A stretch of 9,911 nucleotides of DNA, from positions 1-9,911 of the forward strand of contig CALMIH010000168.1 in NCBI GenBank assembly GCA_937864085.1. Reading direction: 5' to 3'. A program made the position numbers and the translations under genes. Positions 6,098 to 9,911 of the stretch are shown piece by piece. The notes under the pieces are model-generated. The model searched no databases. It saw nothing but the letters and a program-made list of their open reading frames with translations, and was not told the DNA's origin. The DNA is from an uncultured Chloroflexota bacterium (GTDB lineage Bacteria > Chloroflexota > Limnocylindria > Limnocylindrales > Limnocylindraceae). The stretch's first letter is position 1; each line of letters begins with the position of its first letter.

Positions 6098-7851
6098 GCG
6101 GCGAACTCAAACTGCCGTTCACCACCCGCATCGGACGCGCCACAGATCTCGCCGCAATCAACTCCACGCTTGAGCGCGCACGGAACGAGGAGTGGGCAAC
6201 CCGACTTGCCGATAAGGACGTAACGCTCTGGAGTAACGACGCAGTGGTCCAAGCGAAGATCGCGAATCGACTCGGCTGGCTCGACGCGCCGACACACTTC
6301 ACGGCGCAGATTCCAGCACTTGAGGGCTTCGGCGAGAAGATCCGTGACGCAGGCTTCACCACCGCGATCGTGGCGGGGATGGGCGGCTCGTCACTCGCAC
6401 CAGAGGTTCTTGCTACCGCATTCGCAGCAATTGATGACTGGCTGAAGGTTCGCGTCTGCGACTCCACCGATCCTGCAGCGGTTGCCGCCGCACTGCGCGG
6501 CCTTGATCCGAAGAACACGCTCGTCATCGTTGCAAGTAAATCTGGAACAACCACCGAAACGCTCTCCTTTGCCGCGTACGCCGCAGAGTGGATCGGCGCA
6601 GCGGTCGGCGGTGCAGAGAACGCACTCTCATCAATAATTGCAATCAGCGACCCTTCGCCTTGTGTTGATGGGATCCCAGGGAACGAGAAGATGCTTGACC
6701 GATTCCTGAACCCGGCAGATATCGGCGGCCGCTACTCAGCGCTCAGCTTTGTTGGGCTCGTCCCCGCGAGCCTCCTCGGCATTGACCTTGATCCGCTCCT
6801 CGCGGCGGGTTCTGTCGCCGCCGCTGAGCTTCGTGAGCCAGAGCCAACGGCGAATCGTTCCGTTGCACTCGGCGTTCTGATTGGTGCGCTTGCCCGTGAG
6901 GGGCGCGACAAGTTGACGCTCGTTGTTGATGCACCCATTGATGGCTTTGGCGCGTGGGCAGAGCAACTCGTTGCCGAGAGCACCGGCAAGCACGGCGTTG
7001 GTGTTGTTCCTGTTGATGGCGAACCGCTTGGCGCGGTTTCGGACTACCAAGAGGACCGACTCTTCGTACGCATCTCACTTGATGGCGGTCGAGCTCCCGT
7101 TGCTGCAGATGGCAGCAGTGTGGAGACACGACTGAGCGCGCTAGCGGCGGCAGGGCATCCCCTAATTGAGCTGAACCTTGGCGACCCAATTGATCTCGGC
7201 GGCGAATTCATGCGCTGGGAGATCGCCACCGCAATTGCTGGCGTCGTCCTTGGCATCAATCCATTCGACGAACCGAACGTCACCGAATCCAAGAACAATA
7301 CTGTTGCAGTCCTTGGTGAACTCGCTACGGCAGGTAGACTGCCAGATCTTGCGCCGAAGACTGCAGATGGCGCGCTGCAGATCTGGGTTGATAATGCACT
7401 CCCTGCCGCATTCAGCGATGATGCGGTGAAGTTGGTTGCTGGTCAGCTGCAGCGCCTTGCGCCGCGCGGCTACGTTGGAATTCACGCCTATATTGCAACT
7501 ACGCCCGAGCGCACCGTGGCGCTCACCTCAATCCGCCTGTTGCTACGCGATGCAACGCGCCGTTCCACTACCGTTGGCTACGGCCCGCGCTTCCTCCACT
7601 CCACCGGTCAACTCCATAAGGGTGGCGCGGCCACCGGCTGGTTCGTCCAGCTCGTAGCGAGCCATCCAGCCGACATTAAGATCCCAGGGAAGCCGTTTAG
7701 CTTCGGCCAGCTGGTTGATGCGCAGTCGCTTGGCGACGCACGCTCACTGGTCGACCACGGCCTCCCCGTCCTCCGCATCCACCTCGGTGCAGACCCAGAC
7801 GCGGGGCTCGCCGCCGTGGAGTCGCTCTTCCGCCGTGCACTCAATACCTAA
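6094..7851 (+). CDS. pgi: Glucose-6-phosphate isomerase, Tal-Pgi-fusion type but stand-alone
   Basis: This protein interconverts fructose-6-phosphate and glucose-6-phosphate. It has two SIS-type sugar-isomerase domains: GMGGSS at 95-100, SKSGTTTET at 148-156 and GGRYS at 211-215, then AEQLVAESTGKHG at 289-301, GIHAYI at 462-467 and STGQLHKGG at 503-511. The pattern, and the end with IPGKPFSFGQL at 529-539, resembles the isomerase half of bifunctional transaldolase/phosphoglucose isomerases rather than E. coli-type Pgi. Here no transaldolase domain precedes it: the first 85 residues are only a short lead-in. The 585-aa gene starts with GTG in a GTGA overlap with rpiB, and GAGGAG lies 5 nt upstream. 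It closes the pentose phosphate cycle by feeding Zwf. Codon use drifts toward GTT/GCA in its second half. Transaldolase is supplied by the separate gene at 109-765. Confidence 0.93.
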   Translation: MSGELKLPFTTRIGRATDLAAINSTLERARNEEWATRLADKDVTLWSNDAVVQAKIANRLGWLDAPTHFTAQIPALEGFGEKIRDAGFTTAIVAGMGGSSLAPEVLATAFAAIDDWLKVRVCDSTDPAAVAAALRGLDPKNTLVIVASKSGTTTETLSFAAYAAEWIGAAVGGAENALSSIIAISDPSPCVDGIPGNEKMLDRFLNPADIGGRYSALSFVGLVPASLLGIDLDPLLAAGSVAAAELREPEPTANRSVALGVLIGALAREGRDKLTLVVDAPIDGFGAWAEQLVAESTGKHGVGVVPVDGEPLGAVSDYQEDRLFVRISLDGGRAPVAADGSSVETRLSALAAAGHPLIELNLGDPIDLGGEFMRWEIATAIAGVVLGINPFDEPNVTESKNNTVAVLGELATAGRLPDLAPKTADGALQIWVDNALPAAFSDDAVKLVAGQLQRLAPRGYVGIHAYIATTPERTVALTSIRLLLRDATRRSTTVGYGPRFLHSTGQLHKGGAATGWFVQLVASHPADIKIPGKPFSFGQLVDAQSLGDARSLVDHGLPVLRIHLGADPDAGLAAVESLFRRALNT

Positions 7852-7925
7852 GGCGCAGTGGGTGGTAGCCACGCGCTAGCATCATCAGTGACGGCCCAGC
7901 TGCGGCCACAAGTGAGGAGGCTCCT
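7852..7925 (+). promoter_or_regulatory. pgi-gnd gap with a strong gnd ribosome-binding site
   Basis: This is the only real gap in the rightward group, at 74 nt. AGGAGG at 7915-7920 stands 5 nt before the gnd GTG and fixes that start. A short GTGG-TAG-CCAC repeat at 7862-7872 has only a 4-bp stem and no U-run, so I do not call a terminator. No convincing -35/-10 pair is visible. Read-through from pgi is the simplest reading, but an internal promoter could sit here. Confidence 0.45.
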
Positions 7926-8825
7926 GTGAAGATCGGATTCATCGGCCTAGGGAAGATGGGCGGCAACATGGTGAAGCGCCTCCTTCGTGGTGGACACGAG
8001 GTGGCGATCTGGAATCGTTCGCGCGAGAAGACCGACGAGATCGCCAAGGATGGCGCAACTCCCACCTATACGGTGAAAGATCTCGTTGCGGCGCTCCCCT
8101 CCCCACGACGTGTCTGGGTGATGGTCCCGAGCGGAGACGCAACCGAAGCGATGATCGACGAACTGATCCCACTTCTCGCCAAGGGCGACACGATCATTGA
8201 CGGTGGAAACTCTAACTTCCACGACACAATTCGCCGACACGAGAAGCTCGCAGGTCATGGCATTCACTTCATTGACGCAGGAACATCTGGTGGTGTCTGG
8301 GGCCTAGAGAACGGCTACTGCATGATGGTTGGCGGGGATGTTGCGCCGGTGAAGGCGATGGAGCCGATCTTCCTCACCCTTGCGCCAAAGGATGGCTACA
8401 TGCACTGCGGCGCAAGCGGCGCTGGCCACTACGTGAAGATGGTGCACAACGGGATCGAATACGGGCTAATGCAGGCGTACGCCGAAGGCTTTGAGATCCT
8501 CGCAAAGTCGCGATACAAGGTTGACCTTGCGCAGGTTTCTGACCTCTGGATGCAGGGCTCCGTTGTGCGCAGCTGGCTCCTTGAGCTTGCAGGGCGCGCA
8601 TTCCGCGCAGAGGGGAATGAGTTGAAGTCAATCAAGGGCTGGGTCGCAGACTCTGGCGAAGGGCGCTGGACGGTGCAGGAGGCGATCGACCTAGATGTGC
8701 CAGCGCCACTCATCACCCTCTCGCTCCTCACCCGATTCCGATCGCGCCAGGAAGATTCGTACAGCGCCAAGGTGCTCGCGGCACTTCGCAATCAGTTCGG
8801 CGGGCATGCGGTGAAGCCGGAGTGA
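7926..8825 (+). CDS. gnd: 6-phosphogluconate dehydrogenase (decarboxylating), short form
   Basis: This enzyme oxidatively decarboxylates 6-phosphogluconate to ribulose-5-phosphate, CO2 and reduced cofactor. The Rossmann domain has GLGKMGGNM at 8-15 and DGGNS at 92-96. The substrate motif GTSGGVWG is at 119-126. The catalytic lysine K171 and Asn175 are in GAGHYVKMVHNGIEYG, whose Glu178 is the expected acid. GEGRWT at 244-249 follows in the helical domain. At 299 aa it is the short class, lacking the extra C-terminal helical repeat of the 470-aa enzyme. NRSREKT at 30-36, just after the second beta strand, matches the NADP-binding stretch of E. coli Gnd, so NADP preference is likely. Some short-form enzymes prefer NAD, so this should be read as inference. 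The GTG has AGGAGG 5 nt upstream. The stop overlaps zwf by GTGA. Confidence 0.95.
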   Translation: MKIGFIGLGKMGGNMVKRLLRGGHEVAIWNRSREKTDEIAKDGATPTYTVKDLVAALPSPRRVWVMVPSGDATEAMIDELIPLLAKGDTIIDGGNSNFHDTIRRHEKLAGHGIHFIDAGTSGGVWGLENGYCMMVGGDVAPVKAMEPIFLTLAPKDGYMHCGASGAGHYVKMVHNGIEYGLMQAYAEGFEILAKSRYKVDLAQVSDLWMQGSVVRSWLLELAGRAFRAEGNELKSIKGWVADSGEGRWTVQEAIDLDVPAPLITLSLLTRFRSRQEDSYSAKVLAALRNQFGGHAVKPE

Positions 8826-9911
8826 AGAGCGGCAAGGCGGGCGAAGGGGGCGGCACGATCCGCGACCTGCGCATTGCACATAAAGGGAAGAAGGCAACAC
8901 CAAAGCGCAGCGGCAAGAATCCGCTCCGCTCTGGACTTCGCATTGAGCGCGTCCCAGATCCAAACATCGTTGTCCTCTTTGGTGCAACGGGGGACCTCGC
9001 GCATCGCAAGGTCGTCCCCGCCCTCTACCACCTCTGGGCCGGCGACCTCCTCCCTGAACGATTCGCCCTTGTCTGTTTTGGGCGACGTGAGGCGAGCGAT
9101 GAGTCAATGCGCAGCGATCTTCGCGCCTCCCTGGAGATGTACGCACGGGTAAAGCCGATTGATGAGAAGCGCTGGAGTGAATTTGCTTCGCGCATCAGTT
9201 ACGTCAAGGGTGCGTTTGATGATCCAGCTTCGTACGCTGCGCTGAGCCGTCACCTTGATGCGATTGACGCGAGCTCCGGAACGAACGGGAACCGCCTCTT
9301 CTATCTCGCCACTCCTGCTTCTTCTTTCCCTGAGATCATCCGCGGTCTTGGTGCCGCTGGGCTCGACCATGAGACGGGTGAGAGCGGCTGGCGACGCGTC
9401 GTCATTGAGAAGCCGTTCGGCCGCGACCTTGAGTCGGCGGTGAAGCTCAACCGTGAAGTGGGGAAGGTCTTCCGTGAGAGTCAGGTCTACCGCATCGATC
9501 ACTACCTTGGAAAAGAGACAGTCCGCAACATCCTCATCTTCCGTTTCGGCAACCTCATCTTTGAGCCGATCTGGCACCGCCGCTATATCGACCACATCCA
9601 GATCACCGTAGCGGAGACGATCGGCGTAGAGAGTCGTGGCGCCTTCTACGAGGAGACCGGTGCGCTCCGCGACATCTTGCAGAACCACCTCCTCCAACTC
9701 CTCACGCTCGTTGCGATGGAGCCACCAGCAACCCTGGATGCAGAGGCACTACGCGACGAGAAGGTGAAGGTGCTGCGTGCCGTGCGCCTCATCAGCCCTG
9801 AACAAGTTGACGGCCAAGTGGTGCGCGGCCAGTACGGCCCAGGCTGGATCGGCGCAACAGAGGTCACAGGCTACCGTGGCGAGTCGGCGGTGGACCCTGC
9901 ATCGGAGACGG
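8822..9911 (+). CDS. zwf: Glucose-6-phosphate dehydrogenase, cut by the window edge
   Basis: This enzyme oxidises glucose-6-phosphate to 6-phosphoglucono-lactone, the entry to the oxidative pentose phosphate pathway. I translated 363 codons to the right edge with no stop; full-length enzymes are about 480-520 aa, so the C-terminal end lies outside. Motifs are GATGDLAHRK at 54-63 (nucleotide binding), EKPFG at 196-200, the substrate signature RIDHYLGKE at 224-232 with Asp226, and catalytic-base His289 in LQNHLLQ. The Asp226-His289 spacing of 63 equals that of the well-studied Leuconostoc enzyme. The GTG at 8822 overlaps the gnd stop as GTGA. No other ATG/GTG/TTG lies in frame before the nucleotide-binding motif, so this start is forced. 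It gives a Gly/Lys/Arg-rich lead of about 32 residues before NPLR (33-36). The usual IWNR reads IWHR at 250-253. Confidence 0.95.
   Translation, partial: MKSGKAGEGGGTIRDLRIAHKGKKATPKRSGKNPLRSGLRIERVPDPNIVVLFGATGDLAHRKVVPALYHLWAGDLLPERFALVCFGRREASDESMRSDLRASLEMYARVKPIDEKRWSEFASRISYVKGAFDDPASYAALSRHLDAIDASSGTNGNRLFYLATPASSFPEIIRGLGAAGLDHETGESGWRRVVIEKPFGRDLESAVKLNREVGKVFRESQVYRIDHYLGKETVRNILIFRFGNLIFEPIWHRRYIDHIQITVAETIGVESRGAFYEETGALRDILQNHLLQLLTLVAMEPPATLDAEALRDEKVKVLRAVRLISPEQVDGQVVRGQYGPGWIGATEVTGYRGESAVDPASET

Noticed and set aside
5859..6554. 231-aa minus-strand ORF
   Set aside because: Antisense across rpiB and pgi, with low-complexity Ser/Ala/Arg composition and no recognisable motif.
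7862..7872. Small GTGG-TAG-CCAC hairpin after pgi
   Set aside because: A 4-bp stem without a U-run is too weak to call a terminator.
9104..9697. 197-aa minus-strand ORF
   Set aside because: Mirror frame of zwf, which has complete family motifs on the plus strand.
1..9911. CRISPR, tRNA/rRNA, insertion sequence, phage or defence genes
   Set aside because: I see no direct-repeat array, no transposase-like ORF or terminal repeats, and no RNA gene. Nearly all bases are accounted for by the eight metabolic and transport genes.

Overview
This window carries an almost complete pentose-phosphate-pathway locus from a moderately high-GC bacterium, plus CTP synthase and a drug/metabolite-type transporter. 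There are eight protein genes and almost no non-coding DNA. I see no tRNA, rRNA, CRISPR array, insertion sequence, phage or defence gene. The lineage is uncertain. Several traits point to a Terrabacteria-type organism such as Chloroflexota, or less likely Actinomycetota. These are a short class transaldolase, a phosphoglucose isomerase of the kind usually fused to transaldolase, a short (299 aa) 6-phosphogluconate dehydrogenase, and a G6PDH with an NPLR-type lead-in before its nucleotide-binding motif. This is inference, not a demonstrated placement.

Layout: three genes run leftward, in transcription order EamA-family transporter (3506-2574), pyrG (2507-762) and tal (765-109). pyrG and tal overlap by the four bases ATGA. 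A perfect 8-bp hairpin lies between the transporter and pyrG, and a second hairpin follows tal. Five genes run rightward from a 73-bp divergent gap: tkt (3580-5628), rpiB (5630-6097), a phosphoglucose isomerase gene (6094-7851), gnd (7926-8825) and zwf (8822 to the right edge, incomplete). Within this group tkt and rpiB are 1 nt apart, rpiB/pgi and gnd/zwf overlap by GTGA, and only pgi-gnd has a real gap (74 nt). All four genes after tkt start with GTG.

Together the genes run a pentose phosphate cycle. Zwf and Gnd oxidise glucose-6-phosphate to ribulose-5-phosphate and yield reduced cofactor. RpiB makes ribose-5-phosphate. Tkt and Tal return pentose carbon to fructose-6-phosphate and glyceraldehyde-3-phosphate, and Pgi recycles fructose-6-phosphate to glucose-6-phosphate. 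6-phosphogluconolactonase and ribulose-phosphate 3-epimerase are not in the window. PyrG uses nucleotide precursors that ultimately derive from ribose-5-phosphate. That is a plausible but unproven reason for its coupling to tal.

I did not find a novel system. The points worth a second look are modest: the split Tal/Pgi arrangement, the basic N-terminal tail on Zwf, the hairpin in the pyrG leader, a few substitutions in conserved motifs, and a marked excess of GATC.
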